Source: Prorocentrum cordatum (Eukaryota; Sar; Dinophyceae; Prorocentrales; Prorocentraceae). Taken from it: a stretch of 64,000 nt of DNA. Below, in pieces: positions 20,461 to 30,802 of this stretch. The notes under the pieces are model-generated. The model did no database searches, was not told the DNA's origin, and saw only the letters and a program-made list of their open reading frames with translations. The stretch covers positions 221,833 through 285,832 of the forward strand of contig CAUYUJ010016299.1 of the NCBI GenBank assembly GCA_963575745.1. Reading direction: 5' to 3'. Positions within the stretch are counted from its first letter, which is position 1. Each line of letters begins with the position of its first letter. The position numbers were made by a program, and so were the translations under genes.

Positions 20461-21339
20461 CAATAGTCGGCAATGGCTTGAACCACATAGTCGGCGAGGC
20501 GCAGCTGCTGGGAAGCATCCCGAGGCGAGTGAACCCTGCAGGAACCGGGGAGAAACCCTGGAAGAAAGCGAAACCTTGCCCTCAGCCTGACGTTGCACCC
20601 TCACTTTGTCCTGGTGATGATTGGGCGATTGAGAACGGGAGAAGGTCCTCGTCCTCCTCCCCCTCCTCGTCTTCGTCATCGTTGTCCTCCTCCTCCGCCT
20701 CCTCCTCCTCCCCATCCTCCTCGTCCTCCTTTTTTCTTACCCTGGACACGGCCCCCTGCATTTGAGCCCGCAGTGCCTGCGCGCGCCACAGTGATTATGA
20801 ACATCGCAACGTTCATATACTACACAACGCCCGTGTGCGCATTCAGTGCCCGTATACACCACCCAGCGCCTGCAACTGCGACCACCGCGCTCCGACCGCC
20901 GCGCCAATGCCTCTCAGCAACAGAACAACACTGCGTACCTGAGAGCACCACGCGGCACGCACGCAAGCCCAACTTTACTTCGCGAGTACCACAACGTCCA
21001 TGTGAGCACAACAACAGGCCTCTGAACACCACAGTAGCCTGCGAGCGCCGCGCGACAGAACGTCTGCGGTCGCCACTGGACAACCGCCGTGACGTGACCA
21101 CAGAGGGGGGGGGCCAGGCCGATCACGCGCGTGATCGCTGGGTCTGTTTTTTTTTCCGAACGGGCTCCAAAACCTGACCGCACAAGAACGGGAAGCGCCG
21201 TTTTTGCTCATAGCAGCGTTTGTCGTCAAAGCTCTGGACGCCAGCGTTCGTACTGGGAGCTCTGGCGTTCGAAGCTGCCCACGTCATCGTTCGTAATGAA
21301 GCCTTGGGATGTCGTGGTCAGTCTCTCGTAGGCCTCTGA
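20461..21339. other. No gene recognised; CCT-rich run, repeat units and a 16-bp palindrome
   Basis: 20,645-20,735 is a TCC/TCG-rich run. 20,770-21,060 has diverged copies of the ~24-27-bp repeats seen before the (AGT)n array. At about 21,120-21,135 is the perfect palindrome GATCACGCGCGTGATC. At 21,173-21,210 a piece of the ~110-bp conserved block (ACCTGACCGNACAAGAACGG, N variable) appears for the first time. Confidence 0.5.
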
Positions 21340-21980
21340 GAAGCAATTCTGAAGCCTCTTGGGGGCCGTTTTGGGGGGCCGTCTTGGGGGCATCTTGGGG
21401 GCCTTTATGGGGCCTCTTGGGGGCCTCTTGGAGCGTCTTGGGGGGCTCCCGGGGGCCTCCTGGACCCTCCGAGGGGGGCACTTGGGGCCGAGGACCCGAA
21501 AAGTCCGTTCGTGTACCTCGTCTGGGCCCCCTCTAGGAGCCATATTGACGGCCTCTTGGGCCGCCGCGAAGCCTCTTGGGGCCGTCTTGGGGCCGCCTTG
21601 GGGCCTTCTGGTGCCTTCTTGGGGCCGTCTTCGGGGCCTCTTGGGCCGTCTTGAGGCGATCTTGGGGGCCCCTTGGGCTGTCTTGGGGCGATCTTGGGGG
21701 CCTGTTGGGCCGTCTTGGAGCGTCGGGAAACGGAAAAGGCGAGAACCCCAAAAACCTTCAAAAACTATTCAAAAATCATAGATTTGTGCCTCTTTGGCGC
21801 TCTTGTGAGGCCTCTTCGAAGCCTCTTGAGGCGTCTTGGAGGCCTCTTGAGGGCCTCCTGGGCCGTCTTGGAGCTCTCTTGGACCGTCTGGAAGCCATCT
21901 TAGGGCATCTTGGAACGCTCTAGGGCGGTCTTGGAGCGCTCTTGGGCCGTCTTGGAGCCCTGGTGGCCGTCTTGGGCGCG
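21340..21980. repeat. Degenerate GGCC-TCTTGGGG short-period repeat block
   Basis: Words such as GGCCTCTTGGGGGC and GGCCGTCTTGGGGC recur every 10-25 bp. Similar blocks are at 22,130-22,500, 22,735-23,040, 24,790-25,045, 28,515-28,770 (inverted), 38,055-38,305 and 57,830-58,080; the last four are near-identical copies. Open frames on both strands are composition artefacts. Confidence 0.75.
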
Positions 21981-22029
21981 TCTTGGTCAGATTTTTTGAG
22001 CGGAGTGACAATTTTTCCGCAATTTTCCG

Positions 22030-22115
22030 GAACCTGACCGGACAAGAACGGGAAGCGCAGTTTTTTATCCACCACGTGCGTCAGAGACCGTATTGGCGAG
22101 AACGTCAGAGAACAT
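22030..22115 (+). repeat. Partial copy of the ~110-bp ACCTGACCGGACAAGAACGG block
   Basis: Matches 24,677-24,760 until about 22,112, where it diverges. It contains CACGTGCGTCAGAGACCG and TATTGGCGAGAACGTCAGAG. The full block is described at 24,677. Confidence 0.8.
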
Positions 22116-22195
22116 CCCTGTTGCGTTTCCTGGCTTCGGCGCCGTCTTGGAGGTATCTTGGACGCTCTTGGGGCTGTCGTAGCCTCTGGCCTCTC

Positions 22196-23270
22196 GGGGG
22201 CCTCTTGGGGGAGTCCCGGGGGGGGCCTTCGGGGGCTCTATGGGGCGATATGAAGCTCTCAGGGAACTCCTGGAGCCTTTTCGCGCGTTCTGGGGGACTT
22301 CTGGCCGCCTCTTTGGAGCCCCTGGGGGGCTTCTTGGGGGTCTCTTGGGGCGTTTTGGGCGCTCTGGCGGGCCTCTGGCCGCCCCTTGGGGGCCTCTTGG
22401 GGGTCTCTTGGGGCGCTCTGGGGGTCCTCTGGGGGGCCTTCGGGGGCTTTCTTGGGCCGTTTGGAGGCCCTCCGGGAGCGATTCCAAGATAATGCTGCTT
22501 CGGAGTCCCCTCCGGAGCCGATTTTTTGAGGACGTCCCGAGCGAAACGGCCAATTTTCCGGAACACGGCAGACCACACAGGAGCACGGCAGACCACACAG
22601 GACACGGCAGACCCCACGGGAGCACGGCAGACCACACAGGAGCACGGCAAACCACACAAGAGCACGGCAGACCATACAGGAGCACGCCAGACAGGAGCAC
22701 GCCAGACCATTTTGGGGAATCCGTTAACGAAAGGGGCCTCTTGGGGGAGTCCCGGGGGGGGCCTTCGGGGGCTCTATGGGGCGATATGAAGCTCTCAGGG
22801 AACTCCTGGAGCCTTTTCGCGCGTTCTGGGGGACTTCTGGCCGCCTCTTTGGAGCCCCTGGGGGGCTTCTTGGGGGTCTCTTGGGGCGTTTTGGGCGCTC
22901 TGGCGGGCCTCTGGCCGCCCCTTGGGGGCCTCTTGGGGGTCTCTTGGGGCGCTCTGGGGGTCCTCTGGGGGGCCTTCGGGGGCTTTCTTGGGCCGTTTGG
23001 AGGCCCTCCGGGAGCGATTCCAAGATAATGCTGCTTCGGAGTCCCCTCCGGAGCCGATTTTTTGAGGACGTCCCGAGCGAAACGGCCAATTTTCCGGAAC
23101 ACGGCAGACCACACAGGAGCACGGCAGACCACACAGGACACGGCAGACCCCACGGGAGCACGGCAGACCACACAGGAGCACGGCAAACCACACAAGAGCA
23201 CGGCAGACCATACAGGAGCACGCCAGACCATTTTGGGGAATCCGTTAACGAAAAATCCCGTGCAGCGCGG
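22196..23270 (+). repeat. Tandem duplication of a ~536-bp segment
   Basis: The sequence from about 22,200 to 22,735 is repeated from about 22,736 to 23,265; for example the word GGGGCGATATGAAGCTCTC starts at about 22,241 and 22,777. Each copy contains a GGCC/TCTTGG block, a piece with GAGGACGTCCCGAGCGAAAC and a minus-oriented run of the 20-bp satellite. The first copy has one extra satellite fragment near 22,690, so the second is slightly shorter. Otherwise they look nearly identical, so the event is recent. Confidence 0.85.
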
Positions 23271-23274
23271 CAAC

Positions 23275-23515
23275 CCATATAGTTAAAGAAAAGATATATT
23301 TACTCAAGGATTCAGCCAGAACGTCCCGCTTGCTTGTCGTACCTCGAAGACGCTTCCCGTCATCCGCCAACGAGTTTCGGGATGGAGCCCGTACCCCTTA
23401 GTTAGAGAACCGCCAACGAGTTTCGGGATGGAGCCCGTACCCCTTAGTTAGAGAATCTCTCTCCCTCTCTATCTCTCTATGTCTCTCTCTTTCTCTGGCT
23501 TTAAGCCCCCAAAGC
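23275..23515 (+). repeat. TTTACTCAAGGATTCAGCC element and a 46-bp tandem pair
   Basis: About 23,270-23,365 is one copy of an element found twice more at 57,436-57,712. It is followed by two copies of a 46-bp unit (CGCCAACGAGTTTCGGGATG and onward, at about 23,366 and 23,412) and a CT-rich run at 23,457-23,500. Confidence 0.75.
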
Positions 23516-23519
23516 TTCA

Positions 23520-23797
23520 GCTTCAGCACGGCAGACCAGAACAGCAGACCCGCACGGCAGACCAGCACAACACACCGACACGGCAGACGAGCACGGCAGT
23601 CCGGCACGGCAGACCAGCACGGCAGACCAGCACGGCAGCCCATAGGAACATAGCAGACCAGATCATGTCATTGACGCTGCTGTTGTTGGTGATGATCATG
23701 TTGCTGCTGATGGTGATGGTGATGCGTACGATGATGATAATGATGATGATGAGGAGGAGGAGGATGATGATGATGATGAGTATGAGTATGAGTATGG

Positions 23798-23836
<39 letters not shown>

Positions 23837-24160
23837 GGATGATGATGATGATGGACTTCTCGGGGTGTGCTTGGGAGATGTTGGGGTCCTCTGGAGAGCC
23901 TTTGGACTAGCAGTTTAAATCTGCGTAGCCGTTGTAACCCGACTCTCGTTTTCTTCATCGGTCTGACCGGTTTATCAGCTTACACGGCACAGCGCAGCAA
24001 CACGACAGACGGCAGCAGCACGGCAGACCAGGAAGGCAGACCACAGGAGCACGGCAGACCAGAACGGCAGACCAGAACGGCAGACCGCAGGAGCACGGCA
24101 GAGCAGCACAGCTGACCACAGGAGAACGGCAGACCAGCACAGCGTTGTTGCAGCAGACGG
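23520..24160 (-). repeat. 20-bp satellite (minus orientation), with a (GAT)n microsatellite inside
   Basis: ACGGCAGACC units with irregular spacing occupy 23,525-23,660 and 23,985-24,140. Between them, 23,685-23,860 is a GAT/GAG triplet microsatellite. These satellite units are more diverged than those after 25 kb. No gene is supported. Confidence 0.8.
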
Positions 24161-24363
24161 TGCTGATACACTCTTAATTTATTGAACACGTCCCCAGCGA
24201 AATCGTCATGGTCGGCCGTATTGAGGGCACTCTGCGGGTCATCTTTGGGCCGATTTTGTTTTTGGGGGGCCGTACTGATGCCCTCAAAAACGATTCCAAG
24301 ACGACGTTAGACTCATTGTTTGTTTGATGATTGTTCGGCCGTCTTGAGGGCACTCTTAGGGCA
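24161..24363. other. Short unique spacer, nothing recognised
   Basis: No coding potential or repeat family beyond a few GGGCCGTCTTG words; it leads into the 22-bp variant array (CTCGTCTTGG spacer) starting at 24,364. Confidence 0.4.
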
Positions 24364-24556
24364 TAGTCTGCCGTGCTCCTCGTCTTGGTCTGCCGTGCTC
24401 CTCGTCTTGGTCATCCTTTCCGTCGTCTTGAGGGCGCTCTTGGTGCCTGGTCTGCCGTGCTCCTCGTCTTGGTCTGCCGTGCTCCTCTCGGTTTCAGTGC
24501 CTGGTCTGCCGTGCTCCTCGTCTTGGTCTGCCGTGCTCCTCTCGGTTCCTGCGCGC

Positions 24557-24591
24557 GGTCTGCCGTGCTCCTGTGGGGAGCACGGCAGACC
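24557..24591. repeat. Strand-switch hairpin of the 20-bp satellite (15-bp stem, 5-nt loop)
   Basis: GGTCTGCCGTGCTCC is followed after TGTGG by its exact reverse complement GGAGCACGGCAGACC. Here the satellite changes orientation. The same perfect hairpin is at 32,876-32,910, 40,223-40,257 and 56,956-56,990; near-identical forms with a GTGAG loop are at about 40,514-40,548 and 57,247-57,281. Confidence 0.9.
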
Positions 24592-24676
24592 ACAGGAGCA
24601 CGGCAGACCACACAGGAGCACGGCAGACCACACCTCGATTTTTTGAGGATGTCTCGAGCGAAATGGCCATTTTGGG

Positions 24677-24790
24677 GAACCTGACCGGACAAGAACGGGA
24701 AGCGCCGTTTTTTATCCACCACGTGCGTCAGAGACCGTATTGGCGAGAACGTCAGAGAAACCCATAAACGCAACAGAACAGACTAAATGA
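24677..24790 (+). repeat. ~110-bp conserved non-coding block
   Basis: Begins ACCTGACCGGACAAGAACGG, contains CCACCACGTGCGTCAGAGAC and ends near CAACAGAACAGACTAAATG. Near-identical copies are at 28,772-28,880 (inverted), 37,940-38,052, 40,937-41,049, 53,388-53,491, 57,718-57,830 and 60,842-60,955; partial copies are at 21,173, 22,030 and 33,300. It follows the GAGGATGTCTCGAGCGAAA block in most cassettes. It has no ORF; its conservation reflects recent cassette copying, so no function is implied. Confidence 0.85.
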
Positions 24791-25044
24791 TGGCCTGCCG
24801 CGCTCCGACGGCCCAAGACGGCCCAAGAGGCCCCCAAGATCGCTTTAAGATCGCCCAAGAGGCCTTCAAGATGGCCCCGAAACGGCCCAAGAAGTCCCCA
24901 AGACGGTCCCAAGAGGGCCCTAACACGGCGCAAGAGGCCTCCAAGACGCCCAAGATGTCTTCCAAGACGGCCAAGATGGCCTCCAAGACGGCTAAGATGG
25001 CTCCAAGAGGGCCCCAAGACGGCCCAAGAGGCCTCGAAGACGGT

Positions 25045-25445
25045 CTGCCGTGCTCCTGTGGTCTGCCGTGCTCCTTTGGGGTCTGCCGTGCTCCTGTGGA
25101 GTTTGCCGTGCGAACGTGTGGTCTGCCGTGCTCCTGTGTGGTCTGGCGTGCTCCTGTATGGTCTGCCGTGCTCTTGTGTGGTTTGCCGTGCTCCTGTGTG
25201 GTCTGCCGTGCTCCCGTGGGGTCTGCCGTGTCCTGTGTGGTCTGCCGTGCTCCTGTGTGGTCTGCCGTGCTCCTGTGTGGTCTGCCGTGCTCCTTCTTGG
25301 TCTGCCGTGCTCATGTGCGGTCTGCCGTGCTCCTGTGCGGTCTGCCGTGCGAACGTGTGGACTGCCGTGCTCATTTGGGGTCTGCCTTGCTCCTTTGTGG
25401 TTTGCCGCGCTCCTGTGTGGTCTGCCGTGCTCCTGTGTGGTCAGC
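25045..25445 (+). repeat. 20-bp satellite, array A
   Basis: Unit GTGCTCCTGTGTGGTCTGCC, with core TCTGCCGTGCTCC and a variable 4-9 bp spacer. The order of variant units (for example GTGCGAACGTG, TCTGGCGTGCTCC, TGTATGG, a 19-bp GTGTCCTG unit) is the same at 28,113-28,515 (inverted), 28,960-29,320, 33,405-33,755, 38,305-38,705, 41,520-41,840, 54,000-54,320, 58,080-58,490 and 61,480-61,865, showing segmental copying. As 20 is not a multiple of three and the unit has no stop in any phase, all six frames stay open; long frames here are not genes. Confidence 0.93.
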
Positions 25446-25739
25446 AGACCCAGGGCTGAGGGAAGGCTGGAGCAGTGCTCTGGTGGTCCATCACCCGCCC
25501 AGCTCCGTCCCCTCCCACTCTGGACCGATCTTGCGGGAAGCTGGCTTGTGGCAGCGCATCGCGCGTCCATAGCGTTCGTGTGCTTGCTTTTACCTCCTTT
25601 AATGTCTGCTCCACCTCTCCTTGAGACGCAGAAGCCTCCGAGCGCCGGGAGCAGAAATGATGCACTTTCGAAAAATCTGTTTGGATGAGTTTTGTTAGCG
25701 CGGCCTCGGAATTCAATTTTTCCGGCGACGGCCAGAGCC
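25446..25739 (+). repeat. ~270-bp low-copy segment of the cassette
   Basis: Starts near CAGACCCAGGGCTGAGGGAA and ends near TTTTGTTAGCGCGGCCTCGG. Other copies: 27,850-28,112 (inverted), 38,706-38,990, 58,490-58,770, and a truncated one at 61,866-61,995. It joins array A to the 197-bp array. Frames crossing it are continuations of satellite frames; I see no gene. Confidence 0.7.
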
Positions 25740-26745
25740 GACGCCAGCGCTGGATCCGGCTCGGCCGCCAGCCCAGGTGCCGGCCCGGGCGTTCGGTTCG
25801 AGCGCCGGCCTGGGTGCCGGAATCGGCCCGGAAGGGGTTCCAGGGCGCCGGGAGCAGAAAATCAATATTTTCGAAAGAAAAATATGTCTTGGAGTGGCCT
25901 TTTTTCCGCACCGCCTCGGAATTCAATTTTCCGGCGCCGGCCGGCGCCGGAACCGGCCCGGGCGCTGGCCCGGGTGCTGGCAGGCGTTTGGCTCGAGCGC
26001 CGGCCCGGGTGCCGGAAGCGGCCCGGAAGGGGTTCCCGGGCGCCGGGAGGAGAAAATCAATATTTTCGAAAGAAAATATGTCTTGGAGTGGCCTTTTTTC
26101 GGCACCGCCTCGGAATTCAATTTTCCGGCGCCGGCCGGCGCCGGAACCGGCCCGGGCGCTGGCCCGGGTGCTGGCCCAGGCGTTCGGCTCGAGCGCCGGC
26201 CCGGGTGCCGGAAGCGGCCCGGAAGGGGTTCCCGGGCGCCGGGAGCAGAAAATCAATATTTTCGAAAGAAAAATATGTCTTGGAGTGGCCTTTTTTGGCA
26301 CCGCCTCGGAATTCAATTTTCCGGCGCCGGCCGGCGCCGGAACCGGCCCGGGCGCTGGCCCGGGTGCTGGCCCGGGCGTTGGCTCGAGCGCCGGCCCGGG
26401 TGCCAGAAGCGGCCCGGAAGGGGTTCCCGGGCGCCGGGAGGCAGAAAATCAATATTTTCGAAAGAAAAATGTGTCTTGGAGTGGCCTTTTTTCGGCACCG
26501 CCTCGGAATTCAATTTTCCGGCGCCGGCCGGCGCCGGAACCGGCCCGGGCGCTGGCCCGGGTGCCGGCCCGGGCGTTTGGCTCGAGCGCCGGCCCGGGTG
26601 CCGGAATCGGCCCGGAAGGGGTTCCAGGGCGCCGGGAGGAGAAAATCAATATTTTCGAAAGAAAAATATGTCTTGGAGTGGCCTTTTTTCGGCACCGCCT
26701 CGGAATTCAATTTTCCGGCGCCGGCCGTGCTCCTGCGCGGTCTGC
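25740..26745 (+). repeat. 197-bp GC-rich/AT-rich tandem repeat
   Basis: Each unit has a very GC-rich part with the 20-bp perfect palindrome CCGGCGCCGGCCGGCGCCGG and CCCGGGCGCTGGCCCGGG-like words, then an AT-rich patch AAATCAATATTTTCGAAAGA, then GTCTTGGAGTGGCC and a GGAATTCAATTTTCC stretch. Other arrays: 27,600-27,850 (inverted), 29,317-29,893, 33,755-35,120 (the longest, about seven units, with period 197 or once 196), 38,990-39,617, 58,770-59,393 and 62,000-62,595. Long plus-strand frames through them are repeat artefacts. Confidence 0.92.
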
Positions 26746-27325
26746 CGTGCTCCTGTGGCGTCTGCCGTGCTCCTGTGTGGTCTGCCGTGCTCCTGTGGTC
26801 TGCCGTGCTCATTTGGGGTTTCCCGCGAGCTTGTGGGGTCTGCCGTGCTCCTGTGGGGGAAACGCCAGCGGCGTTCGGGGTACAACAAAAGGCGCGTTTA
26901 TGTTGTACCTGCGCGCGGTCTGCCGTGCTCCTGTGGGGATTGCCGTGCTCCTGTGTGGTCTGCCGTGCTCCTGTGTGGTTTGCCGTGCTCCTGTGGTCTG
27001 CCGTGCTCCTTTGTGGTTTGCCGTGCTCCTGTGGGGTCTGCCGTGCTCCTGTGGGGTCTGCCGTGCTCCTGTGAGGTCTGCGGTGCTCTTGTGTGGTCTG
27101 CAGTGCTTCTGTGGTCTGCCTGCAGTGCTTCTGTGGTCTGCCGTGCTCATTTGGGATCTGCCGTGCTCGTGTGGTGTCTGCCGTGCTCCTGCGGGATCTG
27201 CTGTGCTCCTTGTGTCGTCTCTTTGGTCTGCCGTGCTCCTTTGTGGTCTGCCGTGCTCTTGTGGGGTCTGCCGTGCTCCTGTGTGGTCTGCCGTGCTCCT
27301 TTTTTTCCGCCTGCCGTGCTCCTGC
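26724..27325 (+). repeat. 20-bp satellite, array B
   Basis: Same core as array A but a different order of spacer variants, and containing the double-hairpin module. Other array B copies: 29,888-30,625, 35,120-35,830, 39,617-40,000, 54,320-54,711 (partial), 59,393-60,230 and 62,595-63,360. No gene is supported. Confidence 0.88.
26861..26911. repeat. Double-hairpin module within array B
   Basis: First hairpin AACGCC-AGC-GGCGTT; second GGTACAACA ... TGTTGTACC with a 12-14 nt loop, extended to 10 bp (GGGTACAACA/TGTTGTACCC) in other copies. Also at 30,055-30,105, 35,281-35,331, 39,778-39,828, 59,557-59,606 and 62,755-62,806, always next to GCGCGCGGTCTGCC or a close form. It differs in composition from the surrounding satellite. 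Confidence 0.85.
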
Positions 27326-27600
27326 TCATTTTCTGAGGACGTCCCGAGCGAAAACGTCATTTTTAACATAAGAGGTTGTAAAACACCTCTGTCGGCATCT
27401 CATTTTTTCGAGGATGTCTCGAGCGAAACGCTCATTTTTCATGCATAACAAAAATTTCTTGATATTTTTCAACATCCCGATGTTTTGAGGATGTCTCGAG
27501 CGAAACCGTCATTTTTAACATAAGACGTCTTAAACGATAGCCTCCAACACCTCGATTTTTCGAGGATGTCTCGAGCGAAATGGCCATTTTGGGAAAACCG
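27326..27600 (+). repeat. GAGGATGTCTCGAGCGAAA block (3-4 units of about 75-95 bp)
   Basis: Each unit has a short stem such as CTCGATTTTTCGAG followed by GATGTCTCGAGCGAAA and an AT-rich stretch (CATTTTTAACATAAGA and similar). Other copies: 24,631-24,680 (one unit), 32,950-33,300, 37,590-37,945, 40,585-40,940, 42,918-42,980, 53,025-53,380, 57,320-57,435, 60,483-60,845 and 63,660-64,000; one piece is near 22,515-22,560. They start most cassettes and are non-coding. Confidence 0.88.
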
Positions 27601-28880
27601 GGCCGGGTTCCGGCGCCGGCCGGCGCCGGAAAATTGAATTCCGGAGCGGTGCGGAAAAAAGGCCACTCCAAGACATATTTTTCTTTCGAAAATATTGATT
27701 TTCTGCTCCCGGCGCCCTGGAACCCCTTCCGGGCCGATTCCGGCACCCAGGCCGGCGCTCGAACCGAACGCCCGGGCCGGCACCTGGGCTGGCGGCCGAG
27801 CCGGATCCAGCGCTGGCGTCGGCTCTGGCCGTCGCCGGAAAAATTGAACTCCGAGGCCGCGCTAACAAAACTCATCCAAACAGATTTTTCGAAAGTGCAT
27901 CATTTCTGCTCCCGGCGCTCGGAGGCTTCTGCGTCTCAAGGAGAGGTGGAGCAGACATTAAAGGAGGTAAAAGCAAGCACACGAACGCTATGGACGCGCG
28001 ATGCGCTGCCACAAGCCAGCTTCCCGCAAGATCGGTCCAGAGTGGGAGGGGACGGAGCTGGGCGGGTGATGGACCACCAGAGCACTGCTCCAGCCTTCCC
28101 TCAGCCCTGGGTCTGCTGACCACACAGGAGCACGGCAGACCACACAGGAGCGCGGCAAACCACAAAGGAGCAAGGCAGACCCCAAATGAGCACGGCAGTC
28201 CACACGTTCGCACGGCAGACCGCACAGGAGCACGGCAGACCGCACATGAGCACGGCAGACCAAGAAGGAGCACGGCAGACCACACAGGAGCACGGCAGAC
28301 CACACAGGAGCACGGCAGACCACACAGGACACGGCAGACCCCACGGGAGCACGGCAGACCACACAGGAGCACGGCAAACCACACAAGAGCACGGCAGACC
28401 ATACAGGAGCACGCCAGACCACACAGGAGCACGGCAGACCACACGTTCGCACGGCAAACTCCACAGGAGCACGGCAGACCCCAAAGGAGCACGGCAGACC
28501 ACAGGAGCACGGCAGACCGTCTTCGAGGCCTCTTGGGCCGTCTTGGGGCCCTCTTGGAGCCATCTTAGCCGTCTTGGAGGCCATCTTGGCCGTCTTGGAA
28601 GACATCTTGGGCGTCTTGGAGGCCTCTTGCGCCGTGTTAGGGCCCTCTTGGGACCGTCTTGGGGACTTCTTGGGCCGTTTCGGGGCCATCTTGAAGGCCT
28701 CTTGGGCGATCTTAAAGCGATCTTGGGGGCCTCTTGGGCCGTCTTGGGCCGTCGGAACGCGGCAGGCCATCATTTAGTCTGTTCTGTTGCGTTTATGGGT
28801 TTCTCTGACGTTCTCGCCAATACGGTCTCTGACGCACGTGGTGGATAAAAAACGGCGCTTCCCGTTCTTGTCCGGTCAGG

Positions 28881-30627
28881 GAAGCGTCCTTTTGTCCCCT
28901 GGGCTTATGAGATATTCCACGTTTTTAGTACGGCATACCACAGCAGTGCCACGTACCACTGCCGTGTTTCTTTGGGGTCTGCCGTGCTCCTGCGGAGTTT
29001 GCCGTGCGAACGTGTGGTCTGCCGTGTTCCTGTGTGGTCTGGCGTGCTCCTGTATGGTCTGCCGTGCTCTTGTGTGGTTTGCCGTGCTCCTGTGTGGTCT
29101 GCCGTGCTCCCGTGGGGTCTGCCGTGTCCTGTGTGGTCTGCCGTGCTCCTGTGTGGTCTGCCGTGCTCCTGTGTGGTCTGCCGTGCTCCTTCTTGGTCTG
29201 CCGTGCTCATGTGGGGTCTGCCGTGCTCCTGTGCGGTCTGCCGTGCGAACGTGTGGACTGCCGTGCTCATTTGGGGTCTGCCTTGCTCCTTTGTGGTTTG
29301 CCGCGCTCCTGTGTGGTGCCGGCCCAGGCGTTCGGCTCGAGCGCCGGCCCGGGTGCCGGAAGCGGCCCGGAAGGGGTTCCCGGGCGCCGGGAGCAGAAAA
29401 TCAATATTTTCGAAAGAAAAATATGTCTTGGAGTGGCCTTTTTTCGGCACCGCCTCGGAATTCAATTTTCCGGCGCCGGCCGGCGCCGGAACCGGCCCGG
29501 GCGCTGGCCCGGGTGCTGGCCCAGGCGTTCGGCTCGAGCGCCGGCCCGGGTGCCGGAAGCGGCCCGGAAGGGGTTCCCGGGCGCCGGGAGCAGAAAATCA
29601 ATATTTTCGAAAGAAAAATATGTCTTGGAGTGGCCTTTTTTCGGCACCGCCTCGGAATTCAATTTTCCGGCGCCGGCCGGCGCCGGAACCGGCCCGGGCG
29701 CTGGCCCGGGTGCTGGCCCGGGCGTTTGGCTCGAGCGCCGGCCCGGGTGCCGGAAGCGGCCCGGAAGGGGTTCCCGGGCGCCGGGAGCAGAAAATCAATA
29801 TTTTCGAAAGAAAAATATGTCTTGGAGTGGCCTTTTTTCGGCACCGCCTCGGAATTCAATTTTCCGGCGCCGGCCGGCGCCGGAACCGGCCCAGGCTGCC
29901 GTGCTCCTGTGTGGTCAGCCGTGCTCCTGAGGCGTCTACGGTGCTCTTTTGGGGTCTGCCGTACTCATTTGGGGTCTGCCGTGCTCCTGTGGTCGGCCGT
30001 GCTCATTTGGGGTCTGCCGCGCGCCTGTGAGATCTGCCGTGCTCCTGTTGGGGAAACGCCAGCGGCGTTCGGGGTACAACAAAAAGGCGCGTTTATGTTG
30101 TACCCGCGCGCGGTCTGCCGTGCTCCTGTGGGTTCCGCCGTGCTCCTGTGGCGTCTGCCGTGCTCCTGTGGCGTCTGCCGGGCTCCTGTGTGGTCTGCCG
30201 TGCTCCTTTGTGGTCTGCCGTGCTCCTGTGGAGTCTGCCGTGCTCCTGTGTGGTCTGCCGTGCTCTTGTGGTCTGCCGTGCTCATTTGGGATTTGCCGTG
30301 CTCATGTGGGGTCTGCCGTACTCCTGTGTGGTCTGCCGTGCTCCGGTGGTCTGCCGTGCTCCTTTGGGGTCTGCCTTGCTACTGTGGGGTCTGCCGTGCT
30401 CCTGTGTGGTCTGCCGTGCTCCTGTGGTTTGCCTTGCTCCTGTGTGGTCTGCCGTGCTCCTTTTGGGTCTGCTCTGCCGTGCTCCTGTGGGGTCTGCCGT
30501 GCTCCTGTGGGGTCTGCCGTGCTCTTGTGGGGTCTGCCGTGCTCTTGTGTGGTCTGCCGTGCTCCTTTGTGGTCTGCCGTGCTCCTGTGTGGTCTGCCGT
30601 GCTCCTGTGTGGCCTGCCGTGCTTTTG
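28881..30627 (+). repeat. Cassette copy: array A, 197-bp units, double hairpin, array B
   Basis: After a short segment (28,885-28,960, shared with 33,325-33,405) come array A (28,960-29,320), about three 197-bp units (29,317-29,893), the double hairpin and array B to 30,625. The same order is at 33,325-35,830. No gene. Confidence 0.8.
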
Positions 30628-30800
30628 TGTGAGCTGTGAGCTGCGGGGCCTATGAAGGCAAAAAGGAGCCCGAGGCCCACGGAGCCCGTTGGCCCCAGGG
30701 CCTCAAGGGCCAACCCTAGGGGCCCCGAAGGAGCCACCGCAGGGGAGGGCGCGAAGCGCCAGACGCGCGAAGCGCAAGATTTCAAAGAAACCAAAATCAA
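30628..30800 (-). repeat. LINE-type 3' tail ending the retrogene copy
   Basis: On the minus strand this reads from TTTCTTTGAAATCTTGCGC to CCGCAGCTCACAGCTCACA and closely matches the last ~165 bp of the LINE at 52,860-53,022. It contains GCGCTTCGCGCG and CTCCTTCGGGGCCCC and ends in a short repeat of AGCTCAC, so the tail is not poly-A. The duplicate is at 54,712-54,880. Sharing a 3' end with the LINE is what LINE-driven retroposition requires. Confidence 0.75.
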
Positions 30801-30802
30801 AG

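Larger units (their letters stand above)
24680..28880. repeat. Large inverted repeat: two ~1.27-kb arms around a ~1.66-kb spacer
   Basis: Arms 24,680-25,950 and 27,610-28,880 are reverse complements, and paired positions add up to 53,560 along their length, so there are no indels. The arms contain the ~110-bp block, a GGCC/TCTTGG block, 20-bp satellite array A, a ~270-bp segment (25,445-25,715) and part of a 197-bp unit. The spacer holds 197-bp units and array B. Confidence 0.88.

Noticed and set aside
25045-25445. CRISPR-like array (short repeat with variable spacers)
   Set aside because: The repeat is only about 13 bp with 4-9 bp spacers drawn from a small set, unit order is duplicated between arrays, there are no cas genes, and the DNA is eukaryotic.
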